DNA from: Patescibacteria group bacterium
Lineage (GTDB): Bacteria > Patescibacteriota > Patescibacteriia > JAGPKW01
Length of the DNA stretch: 9,611 bases
Direction: 5' to 3'
NCBI GenBank assembly: GCA_018053685.1
Contig: JAGPKW010000022.1
Location: 1-9,611, forward strand
Shown here: piece by piece, positions 1 to 6,775 of the stretch
Layout of the letters: each line of letters opens with the position of its first letter
Position numbering within the stretch: position 1 is the stretch's first letter
Made by a program: the position numbers and the translations under genes
The notes under the pieces: generated by a model
The model's input: only the letters and a program-made list of their open reading frames with translations
Told to the model about the DNA's origin: nothing
Database searches by the model: none

Positions 1-140
1 CCAGTATTATTTCTGCCTGAATGTTTCTTCTTTATTGATATTAATTTTTTATTTGGATCATTTTTATTATCGCCCTTTCCAACAAGCTTGCTTGTTTTTC
101 TCAACCCCGGCGTTATTGGGTTATATAATTTTATTGCCAT
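1..140 (-). CDS. rplB: Large ribosomal subunit protein uL2 (L2), N-terminal fragment
   Basis: The first 46 codons of L2 are visible; the rest runs off the left edge. L2 is a core 23S rRNA-binding protein needed for subunit association and peptidyl-transferase function. The fragment begins MAIKLYNPITPGLRK, matching the family start (MAIK-Y-P-TPG-R), and ends near KKHSGRNNTG, matching the conserved GRNN motif that precedes the RNA-binding OB domain. The ATG at 140 follows the rplW stop by 18 bases of pure A/T with no Shine-Dalgarno, so it is probably translated from the same message as rplC-rplD-rplW. The order L3-L4-L23-L2 is the classic S10-operon order. Identification is firm although only the N-terminus is present. 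Confidence 0.95.
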   Translation of the reverse strand, partial: MAIKLYNPITPGLRKTSKLVGKGDNKNDPNKKLISIKKKHSGRNNT

Positions 141-158
141 ATTATTTATTTTTTATTT

Positions 159-530
159 CTATTTATATATATTTATACTTTGACCTGCTTTAAGCTTTAT
201 TATAGCTATTTTCTCATCGCTTCTTTGACCTTCAATTTTTCCAAATCTAATTTTCTTACCTTTCCTAATAATAGTATTTACGCTTTCAACATCAACACCA
301 TATAATTCTTTTATAGCTCTTCTTACCTCTGGTTTTGTTGCTTTTAAATCTACTCGAAACATATACTCATTGTTATCTTTTTCATGCAATGCACTTTTTT
401 CTGTAACCATTGGCCTTCTTAATATTTTAACAATTTTTATGTATGCAGGCTTATTTTTTGTTATATTTTCTTTTTTTTGAACAACAGCCTCAGTATTTTT
501 TGGTTGTTCATCTTGTTTCTTTGTTGGCAT
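159..530 (-). CDS. rplW: Large ribosomal subunit protein uL23 (L23), with N-terminal extension
   Basis: L23 binds 23S rRNA domain III beside the polypeptide exit tunnel and is the docking site for trigger factor and SRP in bacteria. The 123-residue product is longer than the usual 95-100. The family core begins near residue 36 with ILRRPMVTEKSA and continues through KPEVRRAIKELYGVDVESVN (66-85), the classic L23 signature, then the basic loop KGKKIRFGKIEGQRSD. Residues 1-33 are a charged Lys/Gln/Glu/Asn-rich tail without family similarity that I can recognise. The ATG at 530 lies 4 bases after the rplD stop, which supports it as the true start and hence a real extension; an internal Met at residue 41 is too late to leave an intact core. 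It ends with TAG. Confidence 0.96.
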   Translation of the reverse strand: MPTKKQDEQPKNTEAVVQKKENITKNKPAYIKIVKILRRPMVTEKSALHEKDNNEYMFRVDLKATKPEVRRAIKELYGVDVESVNTIIRKGKKIRFGKIEGQRSDEKIAIIKLKAGQSINIYK

Positions 531-534
531 ATTT

Positions 535-1182
535 TTATTTATTCTTAAAGTTTAACTTTGAATATCTCTCATTTATAGAAGTTATAGTAGGTTCATCCAT
601 AATAACATTTTTATACTTTAATAAGTCTAATACATTTATACAAGTTTTAATTTTAAATCCTTCAATATTTCTAACAGCTTTATAAACATTATCATCTTTT
701 TTATTTACAACAAATAAAACTGACTTTTGCCCTTTAAATTTTGAATTATCTATTATATTCAATATATCTTTTGTCTTAGGCTTATCAAAATTTAAATTAT
801 CAATAACCATCAATAAATTATTATCAACTTTATTTGTTAAAAGCATACAAAAAGCTTTTTGTCTCATTTTATCATTTATTTTTTGAGAAAAATTTCTTAC
901 ATTTCTTGGCCCAAAAGTAATTCCTCCACCAACCCATAAAGGAGATCTTATTGATCCCTGCCTTGCTCTACCTGTCCCTTTCTGCCTCCAAGGTTTCTTA
1001 CCTCCACCACTTACTTCACTTCTTGTTTTTGTATGAGCAAGTGGTCTTCTTAAATTAGATAGCATTGAAACACTAACCTGATGTATAAGAGCTTCGTTTG
1101 GCTTTATATCAAAGACATTATCACTTAAATCTATATTTTTTACTTCCTTTAAATTTTTATCAAAAACTGCAATTTGTTTCAT
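535..1182 (-). CDS. rplD: Large ribosomal subunit protein uL4 (L4)
   Basis: L4 binds 23S rRNA early in assembly and sends a long loop into the exit tunnel; in Escherichia coli it also represses its own S10 operon. The 215 residues match the normal family length of about 200-215. The long tunnel loop is at about residues 52-90 and contains RSEVSGGGKKPWRQKGTG, ARQGS and RSPLWVGGG, with the diagnostic KPWRQKGTGRAR and GG-FGP motifs. The C-terminal half is a Rossmann-like domain ending in a lysine-rich tail. The gene lies between rplC (14-base gap) and rplW (4-base gap), clearly in one operon. I see no Shine-Dalgarno before the ATG at 1182. Whether it autoregulates here cannot be told from the sequence. 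Confidence 0.97.
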   Translation of the reverse strand: MKQIAVFDKNLKEVKNIDLSDNVFDIKPNEALIHQVSVSMLSNLRRPLAHTKTRSEVSGGGKKPWRQKGTGRARQGSIRSPLWVGGGITFGPRNVRNFSQKINDKMRQKAFCMLLTNKVDNNLLMVIDNLNFDKPKTKDILNIIDNSKFKGQKSVLFVVNKKDDNVYKAVRNIEGFKIKTCINVLDLLKYKNVIMDEPTITSINERYSKLNFKNK

Positions 1183-1196
1183 ATAATCTTTTATTA

Positions 1197-1808
1197 TTAT
1201 TTATTTTCTTCTTTTATCATTAACATTGAATTTCTTGCACCTGGGACAGCTCCTTTAACATATAAAATATTATTTTCTTTATCAACTTTAATTACTTTTA
1301 ATCCTTTTATTGTTACTCTATCTCCACCCATTCTTCCAGCCATTCTTGTTCCTTTTAAAACTCTTTGTGGACCAGTAGCACCAATAGAACCAGATGTCCT
1401 TTCTTGATCTTTCGTCCCTCTCCCTCTATTATGCCCTCCAAATCCATGTCTTTTTACAACACCAGCAAAGCCTTTACCTTTAGATGTTCCAACAATAGAT
1501 ACTATATCTCCTTCACTAAATACATCTGCATTCAATTTATCTCCCACTTTATAATTGTTTATATCGCTAACTCTGAAATCTCTAGAATATCTAAAATTAC
1601 CAAGGCCTTTATAATGCCCAGCTAATGGTTTTGTAATATGTTTTTTAGTAGAAAAAGAAACCTGCACAGCATCAACTCCTTCTTTGTCTTTTGTTTTTAT
1701 CTGTGTAATAGTATTAGGTTCTATTAAAATTTTAGTAACAGGAACAACAGTATTTTTATCATCAAACATTTGCGTCATTCCAATTTTTTTCCCTAAAATA
1801 AATTTCAT
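1197..1808 (-). CDS. rplC: Large ribosomal subunit protein uL3 (L3)
   Basis: L3 is one of the first proteins to bind the 3' half of 23S rRNA, and its extended finger reaches the peptidyl-transferase centre. The 203-residue product has the family start MKFILGKKIGMTQMF, the Gly/Lys-rich strand GTSKGKGFAGVVKRHGFGG (107-125), the basic finger around 126-165 with SGSIGATGPQRVLKGTRMAG and RMGG, and the closing VKGAVPG motif. Length is normal. It is the first gene of its transcription unit: a terminator-like hairpin separates it from rpsJ and a good sigma70-type promoter lies within the 125-base gap. There is no Shine-Dalgarno before the ATG at 1808. It ends with TAA, 14 bases before rplD. Confidence 0.97.
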   Translation of the reverse strand: MKFILGKKIGMTQMFDDKNTVVPVTKILIEPNTITQIKTKDKEGVDAVQVSFSTKKHITKPLAGHYKGLGNFRYSRDFRVSDINNYKVGDKLNADVFSEGDIVSIVGTSKGKGFAGVVKRHGFGGHNRGRGTKDQERTSGSIGATGPQRVLKGTRMAGRMGGDRVTIKGLKVIKVDKENNILYVKGAVPGARNSMLMIKEENK

Positions 1809-1862
1809 ACTTTTATCATTATATTTAAGCGCAGAGATACATATAGTATTTACGCCATTTTA

Positions 1863-1891
1863 ATTATATAAATTGCATAAAAAATAATCAA
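1863..1891 (-). promoter_or_regulatory. Predicted sigma70-type promoter for rplC-rplD-rplW-rplB
   Basis: On the minus strand TTGATT (1891-1886) and TATAAT (1868-1863) are separated by exactly 17 bases. Transcription would start near 1856, leaving a leader of about 50 bases before the rplC ATG at 1808. The -35 box lies in the distal arm of the hairpin that follows rpsJ. Predicted from consensus match only. Confidence 0.6.
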
Positions 1892-1925
1892 AGATTTATA
1901 TTAAAAGCATCTTTGACTATTTTTT
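1879..1925 (-). terminator. Hairpin after rpsJ, probable intrinsic terminator or attenuator
   Basis: The arms 1879-1895 and 1909-1925 pair along 17 positions. On the minus strand one of these is a G-U wobble, and the loop is 13 bases. The core is TCAAAGAT/ATCTTTGA, extended by A-rich and T-rich outer arms, so RNA leaving rpsJ would end in a U-rich run. It begins 8 bases after the rpsJ stop codon. The A/U outer pairs weaken the stem, so partial readthrough is possible. The A/T symmetry would also allow function on the plus strand, but no plus-strand gene precedes it. Confidence 0.65.
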
Positions 1926-1933
1926 CATAACAT

Positions 1934-2254
1934 CTATAACTTTATTTCTATATTAACACCTGCTGGTAAGTTCAAAGAATTCATTATTTCCATAGTTTTT
2001 GATGTTGGATTCCAAACATCTATAAGTCTCTTATGAACCTTCATTTCAAACTGTTCTCTAGCATCCTTATTAATAAATGTTGATTTTAAAATAGTATAAA
2101 GTTTCTTATCTGTTGGTAAAGGAATTGGCCCAGCAATTTCAGCTCCAGATCTTCTAACTGCATTGATTATAATCTTTGTTGCTTGATCAACTACTTTACT
2201 ATCATATGCTTTTACCTTTATCCTTATTCTATTTTTCCTATCCTCTTTAACCAT
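1934..2254 (-). CDS. rpsJ: Small ribosomal subunit protein uS10 (S10/NusE)
   Basis: S10 is a 30S head protein and, as NusE, a transcription antitermination factor that bridges NusB and NusG. The 106 residues match the family: RIRIKVKAYDSKVVDQA at 9-25, a conserved RRSGAEIAGPIPLPT stretch at 34-48, then REQFEMKVHKRLIDV (66-80) and the C-terminal LNLPAGVNIEIKL. The usual histidine-containing loop of other S10 proteins is represented by STFINKDAREQ. The ATG at 2254 follows the tuf stop by only 4 bases, so tuf and rpsJ are almost certainly co-transcribed and possibly translationally coupled. A terminator-like hairpin follows the stop, which separates rpsJ from rplC, unlike the continuous S10 operon of Escherichia coli. 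Confidence 0.97.
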   Translation of the reverse strand: MVKEDRKNRIRIKVKAYDSKVVDQATKIIINAVRRSGAEIAGPIPLPTDKKLYTILKSTFINKDAREQFEMKVHKRLIDVWNPTSKTMEIMNSLNLPAGVNIEIKL

Positions 2255-2258
2255 ATTT

Positions 2259-3461
2259 CTATTTAATTATTTTTGTAACTGTTCCAGCACCAACTGTTTT
2301 ACCACCTTCTCTAATAGCGAATTTTTGTTTATCTTCTAAAGCAACTGGTTGGCCTAATTTAACAGTAAATCCAACATTATCACCTGGTTTAACCATTTCT
2401 ACATTATCTGGTAATATTACTTCACCAGTAACATCAGCAGTTCTAATATAAAATTGTGGCCTATATCCCTTAAAGAATGGTGTATGCCTTCCACCTTCCT
2501 CTTTACTTAAAATATACACTTGGCATTCAAACTCTGTATGAGGAGTAACAGTGCCTGGTTTTGCTAAAACCTGCCCTCTATAAACATCTTCTTTCTTTGT
2601 GCCTCTTAATAGAACACCGGCATTATCCCCTGCCTGTCCTTGATCTAGATCTTTATTAAACATTTGAATTCCAGTAACAACTGTTGGCTGTGTCTCATGT
2701 ATGCCAACTATTTCTACTGGGTCATTTAACTTAACAATACCTCTTTCAATTCTTCCAGTAACAACTGTGCCTCTCCCAGAAATAGAAAATATATCTTCTA
2801 TTGGCATTAAGAATGGTTTATCTAAATCTCTTTGTGGTAAAGGAATGTATGTATCTAACGCATTAACTAGTTCTACAACAGATTTAAAATATGGATCATC
2901 ATAATTTTTAGCCTCACAAGCCTCTAGTGCTTTTAGCGCAGATCCTCTTATAACAGGAACTTCATCTCCTGGGAAATCATATTTCTTTAATAAATCTCTA
3001 ACCTCTTCCTCTACTAGATCTATTAACTCTTTATCCTCAACCATATCACATTTATTTAAATAAACTACAATGTATGGAACGCCTACCTGCCTTGCAAGTA
3101 GTATATGTTCCCTTGTCTGAGGCATAACACCATCAGCTGCAGAAACTACAAGTATAGCTCCATCCATTTGAGCTGCACCTGTAATCATATTTTTAATATA
3201 ATCAGCATGGCCAGGACAATCAACGTGTGCATAATGCCTTGTATCTGATTCATATTTAGAATGGTGAGTAGCAATAGTAATCCCTCTTGCTTTCTCTTCT
3301 GGGGCATTATCAATATCTTCATAGTTCTCAACTCTTGATACTTTACCAGTAGCAGCCATAACATGTGTTATAGCAGCAGTAAGAGTTGTTTTACCATGAT
3401 CAACGTGCCCAATTGTACCAACATTAACGTGTGGTTTTGTTCTTTGAAAAATTTCTGACAT
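2259..3461 (-). CDS. tuf: Elongation factor Tu (EF-Tu)
   Basis: EF-Tu is the GTPase that delivers aminoacyl-tRNA to the ribosomal A site. All GTP-binding motifs are intact in the 400-residue protein: P-loop GHVDHGKT (18-25), switch I ARGITI (58-63), DCPGH (81-85) with the catalytic His85, NKCD (136-139) and the base-binding GSALKALE. Domain 2 (SISGRGTVVTGRIERG) and domain 3 (GGRHTPFFKGYRPQFYIRT) are complete, ending REGGKTVGAGTVTKIIK. After switch I the strand reads ATHHSKYESD where many bacteria have NTAHVEYET; this is lineage variation rather than damage. The gene has its own near-consensus promoter in the 136-base gap after fusA, and the only clear Shine-Dalgarno of the window 7 bases before the ATG, which fits high independent expression. 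Confidence 0.99.
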   Translation of the reverse strand: MSEIFQRTKPHVNVGTIGHVDHGKTTLTAAITHVMAATGKVSRVENYEDIDNAPEEKARGITIATHHSKYESDTRHYAHVDCPGHADYIKNMITGAAQMDGAILVVSAADGVMPQTREHILLARQVGVPYIVVYLNKCDMVEDKELIDLVEEEVRDLLKKYDFPGDEVPVIRGSALKALEACEAKNYDDPYFKSVVELVNALDTYIPLPQRDLDKPFLMPIEDIFSISGRGTVVTGRIERGIVKLNDPVEIVGIHETQPTVVTGIQMFNKDLDQGQAGDNAGVLLRGTKKEDVYRGQVLAKPGTVTPHTEFECQVYILSKEEGGRHTPFFKGYRPQFYIRTADVTGEVILPDNVEMVKPGDNVGFTVKLGQPVALEDKQKFAIREGGKTVGAGTVTKIIK

Positions 3462-3468
3462 AATTTTT

Positions 3469-3474
3469 ACCTCT
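3469..3474 (-). promoter_or_regulatory. Shine-Dalgarno of tuf
   Basis: AGAGGT on the minus strand (3474-3469) lies 7 bases before the tuf ATG and can pair five bases with the canonical 16S 3' end. It is the only convincing ribosome binding site in front of any of the twelve visible start codons, and it fixes the tuf start at 3461. Confidence 0.7.
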
Positions 3475-3478
3475 TAAA

Positions 3479-3503
3479 CGAATAATTTTTATCTAATTAT
3501 CCG
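3479..3503 (-). promoter_or_regulatory. Leader hairpin just upstream of the tuf ribosome binding site
   Basis: On the minus strand CGGATAATT pairs with AATTATTCG across the 7-base loop AGATAAA. All nine positions pair, one as a G-U wobble. The hairpin ends four bases before the AGAGGT site. It could protect the 5' end, hold the ribosome binding site open, or bind a regulator; the sequence alone does not say which. It lacks a U-tract and does not look like a terminator. Confidence 0.45.
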
Positions 3504-3547
3504 TATTAATTTATTAATTATTTTTTATTTATTTTATATATTTTAAT

Positions 3548-3576
3548 ATAATATACAATAAAATTAATCCTGTCAA
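3548..3576 (-). promoter_or_regulatory. Predicted sigma70-type promoter for tuf-rpsJ
   Basis: A perfect -35 box TTGACA (3576-3571) and a -10 box TATTAT (3553-3548) are spaced by exactly 17 bases. The -35 box begins 22 bases after the fusA stop. Transcription would start near 3541, giving a leader of about 80 A/T-rich bases before the tuf ATG. This is the best consensus promoter in the window and implies that tuf is expressed separately from rpsL-rpsG-fusA, at least in part. Confidence 0.7.
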
Positions 3577-3597
3577 TAGCCAAAATTCTGTATCATC

Positions 3598-5673
3598 CTA
3601 TTTTTTAGCTACATTTTCAACTACATTTTTCGGTGCTTCTTCATATCTAGCAAATTCCATAGTATAAGTGCCTCTTCCTTGTGTCATTGATCTTAAAGTT
3701 GTCGAATATCCAAACATCTCTCCAAGCGGTACAAATGCTTTTATAAACTTAGCCTGATTTTTATCAAGCATTTCTTGTATTTTTCCTCTTCTTGAATTTA
3801 AATCTCCTATTACATCTCCCATATATTGTTCTGGAACTGTTACTTCAACCTGCATTATAGGCTCAAGTAATACTGGACTTGCATTTCTACAAGCTTCTTT
3901 AAATGCTTGACTTGCAGCAATTTTAAATGCTGATTCAGATGAATCAACCTCATGAAATGATCCATCATAAACAGTAACTTTTATATTCACAACCGGATAT
4001 CCAGCGACAACACCATTTGATAAAGACTCTTGAACACCTTTTTGTATCGCTGGTATATATTCTTTCGGAATAATGCCACCCTTTATTTCATCAACAAACT
4101 CAAAATCCTTTCTTAAGCTTGGATCAAGAGGCTCAACTCTTAGCCAACAATGACCATATTGACCCCTACCACCAGATTGATGAATATATTTACCTTCAGC
4201 TTGTGCTGTTGATTTTATAGTCTCTCTATAAGCTACCTGCGGTTTACCAGTGTTTAATTCAACATTAAACTCTCTCCTCATTCTTTCAACCATTACTTCA
4301 AGATGTAATTCCCCCATACCTTCTATAATAGTTTCACCAGTCTCAGGATCAGTATGAAATTTAAATGTAGGATCCTCCTCTGCCAACTTCTGCAATGCAA
4401 TAATCATTTTTTCTTGATCAGCCTTGGTTTTTGGTTCAACAGCAAGAGATATTACAGTATCAGCAAATTTCATAGATTCAAGTTTAATTGGAGCATTTTC
4501 ATCACATAATGTATGTCCAGTCTTTGAATCTTTTAAACCTATTATAGCAACAACATCCCCAGCATAAGCTTCTTGAACCTCTTCTCTATCATTAGCATGC
4601 ATTCTTACAAGTCTTGCTATTCTTTCTTTTTGGCCAGTTGTTGAATTCAATACATAAGACCCAGCCTTTAAACTTCCTGAATATATTCTAAAAAATGATA
4701 GTTTACCAATAAATGGATCAGTAGCAATTTTAAAAACTAACCCACAAAGACTTTCATCATCAGATATTTTCCTTATAACCTCATTATTTTGCTCATCATG
4801 ACCAACAATAACACCATTATTTCTATCAACAGGGGATGGAAGATAATCAACAACAGCATCTAAAACTGGCTGAACCCCTTTATTTTTTAATGACGAACCA
4901 CATAATACTGGTATAAGCTTTATATCACAAACAGCTTTTCTTAAAACAGCTTTTAATTCTTCTACTGTTATTTCCTGACCATTCAAATATTTACCCATTA
5001 ATGTATCATCCTGTTCTGCTATCTTCTCAACCATAGTTTCTCTATATTTTTTAGCTTTATCTAATAGCTCATTAGGAATATCAAATTCAACAACTTTTTC
5101 TCCTTTATCTCCTTCGAATCTATAAGCTTTCATCTTAATTAAATCTACAACCCCAGAGAATTCTGATCTTTCTCCTATTGGTATTTGAACTGCAATAGCA
5201 TTTGGAGTTAATCTCTCCCATATTGTTGAAAGTGAATAATCAAAACTTGCTCCCTCTTTATCGATCTTGTTTATAAAACAAATTCTTGGAACATTATATT
5301 TATCAGCTTGCCTCCATACTGTTTCTGACTGAGGCTCAACTCCTTCTTTCCCATCAAATACTACCACTCCTCCATCAAGTACTCTCATTGACCTTTCTAC
5401 CTCTGCAGTAAAATCAACATGGCCTGGTGTATCTATTAAGTTTATCTGATGATTTTTCCAAAAACATGTTATAGCTGTAGCAGTAATTGTTATTCCTCTC
5501 TCTTTCTCTTGGTCCATCCAATCCATTGTAGCTTCTCCTTCATGAACCTCACCTATTTTATGTATAATACCTGTATAATACAATATATGTTCTGATGTAG
5601 TGGTTTTACCAGCATCTATATGTGCAATAATGCCGATATTTCTAACTTTTTCTATTGGATATAATCTTGGCAT
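3598..5673 (-). CDS. fusA: Elongation factor G (EF-G)
   Basis: EF-G is the translocation GTPase, which also acts in ribosome recycling. The 691-residue protein has normal length and all domains. The G domain carries P-loop AHIDAGKT (17-24), switch I RGITIT (59-64), DTPGH (81-85) and NKID (135-138). Domain II covers about 290-400, and domain III begins with VEPKTKADQEKM. Domain IV contains SGGRGQYGH and the GGIIPKEYIPAIQKG loop. Domain V has LEPIMQVEVTVPEQYMGDV and DLNSRRG. The start MPRLYPIEKVRNIGIIAHID is typical for the family. The ATG at 5673 lies 19 bases after the rpsG stop with no Shine-Dalgarno. As in most bacteria it follows rpsL-rpsG and precedes tuf. It looks like the canonical translational EF-G rather than a divergent paralogue. 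Confidence 0.98.
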   Translation of the reverse strand: MPRLYPIEKVRNIGIIAHIDAGKTTTSEHILYYTGIIHKIGEVHEGEATMDWMDQEKERGITITATAITCFWKNHQINLIDTPGHVDFTAEVERSMRVLDGGVVVFDGKEGVEPQSETVWRQADKYNVPRICFINKIDKEGASFDYSLSTIWERLTPNAIAVQIPIGERSEFSGVVDLIKMKAYRFEGDKGEKVVEFDIPNELLDKAKKYRETMVEKIAEQDDTLMGKYLNGQEITVEELKAVLRKAVCDIKLIPVLCGSSLKNKGVQPVLDAVVDYLPSPVDRNNGVIVGHDEQNNEVIRKISDDESLCGLVFKIATDPFIGKLSFFRIYSGSLKAGSYVLNSTTGQKERIARLVRMHANDREEVQEAYAGDVVAIIGLKDSKTGHTLCDENAPIKLESMKFADTVISLAVEPKTKADQEKMIIALQKLAEEDPTFKFHTDPETGETIIEGMGELHLEVMVERMRREFNVELNTGKPQVAYRETIKSTAQAEGKYIHQSGGRGQYGHCWLRVEPLDPSLRKDFEFVDEIKGGIIPKEYIPAIQKGVQESLSNGVVAGYPVVNIKVTVYDGSFHEVDSSESAFKIAASQAFKEACRNASPVLLEPIMQVEVTVPEQYMGDVIGDLNSRRGKIQEMLDKNQAKFIKAFVPLGEMFGYSTTLRSMTQGRGTYTMEFARYEEAPKNVVENVAKK

Positions 5674-5692
5674 AAAAATTAATTATTATTTA

Positions 5693-6160
5693 TTATTTTA
5701 TAAAATGTGCAAATGCTCTATTAGCCTGAGCCATCTTGTAAACATCATCTTTCTTCTTTATAGCATCTCCTCTATTATTATATGCTTCTACTAATTCATC
5801 AGCTAATTTAGATGACATTTTCTTACCCTTCTTCGATTTAGCAGCTGTAAGAATCCATCTAAATGCTAGTGATTCTCTTCTTAAACTTCTAACCTCTACT
5901 GGAATTTGATAGTTTCCGCCACCTATTCTTCTGCTTCTAACTTCTACTTGTGGGGAAACATTTTTAATTGCCTGCTCAAAAACATCTAATCCTTTCATCT
6001 TTGTATTTTTTTCTATTTCATCAAAGCAATCGTAAACTATTTTTTCAGCAACTGTTTTCTTGCCATTTTTCATAACATAGTTTATAAATTTAGAAACAGT
6101 TATATTGTTATATCTTGAATCTGGCAATAAATTTCTTTTTGGTGCTTGTTTTCCTCTCAT
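5693..6160 (-). CDS. rpsG: Small ribosomal subunit protein uS7 (S7)
   Basis: S7 nucleates assembly of the 30S head and contacts tRNA at the E site. The 155 residues match the family length of about 156. Recognisable blocks are MRGKQAPKRNLLPDSRY at the N-terminus, KFINYVMKNGKKTVAEKIVY (24-43), the RNA-binding EVRSRRIGGGNYQIPVEVR, and RRESLAFRWI. The C-terminal helix and tail end RAFAHFIK; the tail stops at residue 155, so it is the short form. The gene sits between rpsL (21-base gap) and fusA (19-base gap), the standard str-operon position. In Escherichia coli S7 represses this operon through the rpsL-rpsG gap, but here that gap is 21 A/T bases with no visible structure. Confidence 0.98.
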   Translation of the reverse strand: MRGKQAPKRNLLPDSRYNNITVSKFINYVMKNGKKTVAEKIVYDCFDEIEKNTKMKGLDVFEQAIKNVSPQVEVRSRRIGGGNYQIPVEVRSLRRESLAFRWILTAAKSKKGKKMSSKLADELVEAYNNRGDAIKKKDDVYKMAQANRAFAHFIK

Positions 6161-6181
6161 ATTATTAAATTATTTTTTTAT

Positions 6182-6610
6182 TTATTGAGCTTTTATTTTT
6201 TCTTTTTTAACTCCATATAAGCTCCTACCCTGCTTTCTATTTTCTACTCCTCTTGTATCATATTTACCTCTTACAATATGATATCTAACACCGGGTAAAT
6301 CCTTTACTCTTCCACCTCTAATCAAAACAACTGAGTGTTCTTGCAAATTATGCCCCATACCAGGAATGTATGCAATTACTTCTTGCCCATTAGATAACTT
6401 TACTCTTGCTACTTTTCTTAAAGCTGAATTTGGTTTCTTAGGTGTTGTCGTATAGACCTTTAAACAAACTCCTCTTTTAAAAGGATTACTTTTTTTTGAT
6501 TTAACCACCCTATTTGTTAAAACATTAAATCTAGTTTGAAGAGCTGATGTCTTCGTTCTCTTTACTTTATCTTTCCTAGGATGTTTTATTAATTGATTTA
6601 TTGTGGACAT
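6182..6610 (-). CDS. rpsL: Small ribosomal subunit protein uS12 (S12)
   Basis: S12 lies at the decoding centre and monitors codon-anticodon pairing; it is the target site of streptomycin-resistance changes. The 142 residues include YTTTPKKPNSALRKVARVKL (53-72), GHNLQEHSVVLIRGGRVKDL (86-105), PGVRYH, and a basic tail. Residues about 22-44 hold an insertion of roughly 15 residues relative to Escherichia coli S12, the same position and size as the insertion in Bacillus-type S12, so it marks lineage and not an anomaly. The streptomycin-sensitivity lysines in PKKPNS and the Lys of GGRVKDLPG are both present, so no resistance change is visible. It is the first gene of the str operon, with a possible promoter in the 165-base gap upstream. 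Confidence 0.98.
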   Translation of the reverse strand: MSTINQLIKHPRKDKVKRTKTSALQTRFNVLTNRVVKSKKSNPFKRGVCLKVYTTTPKKPNSALRKVARVKLSNGQEVIAYIPGMGHNLQEHSVVLIRGGRVKDLPGVRYHIVRGKYDTRGVENRKQGRSLYGVKKEKIKAQ

Positions 6611-6643
6611 TATATATTTTCTTAATAATTAAAGAAAAATAAA

Positions 6644-6672
6644 AATTTACATTTATTATTTTATAAATGCAA
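6644..6672 (-). promoter_or_regulatory. Possible sigma70-type promoter for rpsL-rpsG-fusA
   Basis: On the minus strand TTGCAT (6672-6667) and TAAATT (6649-6644) are 17 bases apart. Transcription would start near 6637, with a leader of about 27 bases. The -10 match is moderate, and A/T-rich sequence produces such matches by chance, so confidence is limited. No better candidate was found in the gap 6611-6775. Confidence 0.4.
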
Positions 6673-6687
6673 CTCTTTAATATTCTT

Positions 6688-6722
6688 ATACATTGGCTAA
6701 AAAATATAGCCCAGCACTGTAT
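6688..6722. other. Two-part inverted repeat between the M50 peptidase gene and rpsL
   Basis: The outer arms ATACA (6688-6692) and TGTAT (6718-6722) enclose an inner stem GGCTA (6695-6699) / TAGCC (6707-6711). The inner loop is seven bases, and the internal loop between the two stems is asymmetric. This GC-richer patch stands out in an otherwise A/T gap. No U-tract follows on either strand, so it is a poor intrinsic terminator. It lies upstream of the proposed rpsL promoter and could be an mRNA 3' end stabiliser, an operator, or chance. Confidence 0.3.
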
Positions 6723-6775
6723 CCAAATATTTATATATATTATTTATACTATATTTTTCTTATTTAAGCAATAGT

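Noticed and set aside
443..685. An 80-residue plus-strand frame, and similar ones at 1174-1407, 1365-1625, 2701-2904, 5600-5794 and 8918-9184
   Set aside because: All lie opposite well-conserved ribosomal protein, elongation factor or desulfurase genes and are explained as antisense shadows in A/T-rich DNA.
6248..6545. S12 N-terminal insertion as an anomaly, and possible streptomycin-resistance changes
   Set aside because: The roughly 15-residue insertion matches the one known in Bacillus-type S12, and the PKKPNS and GGRVKDLPG lysines associated with resistance are unchanged.
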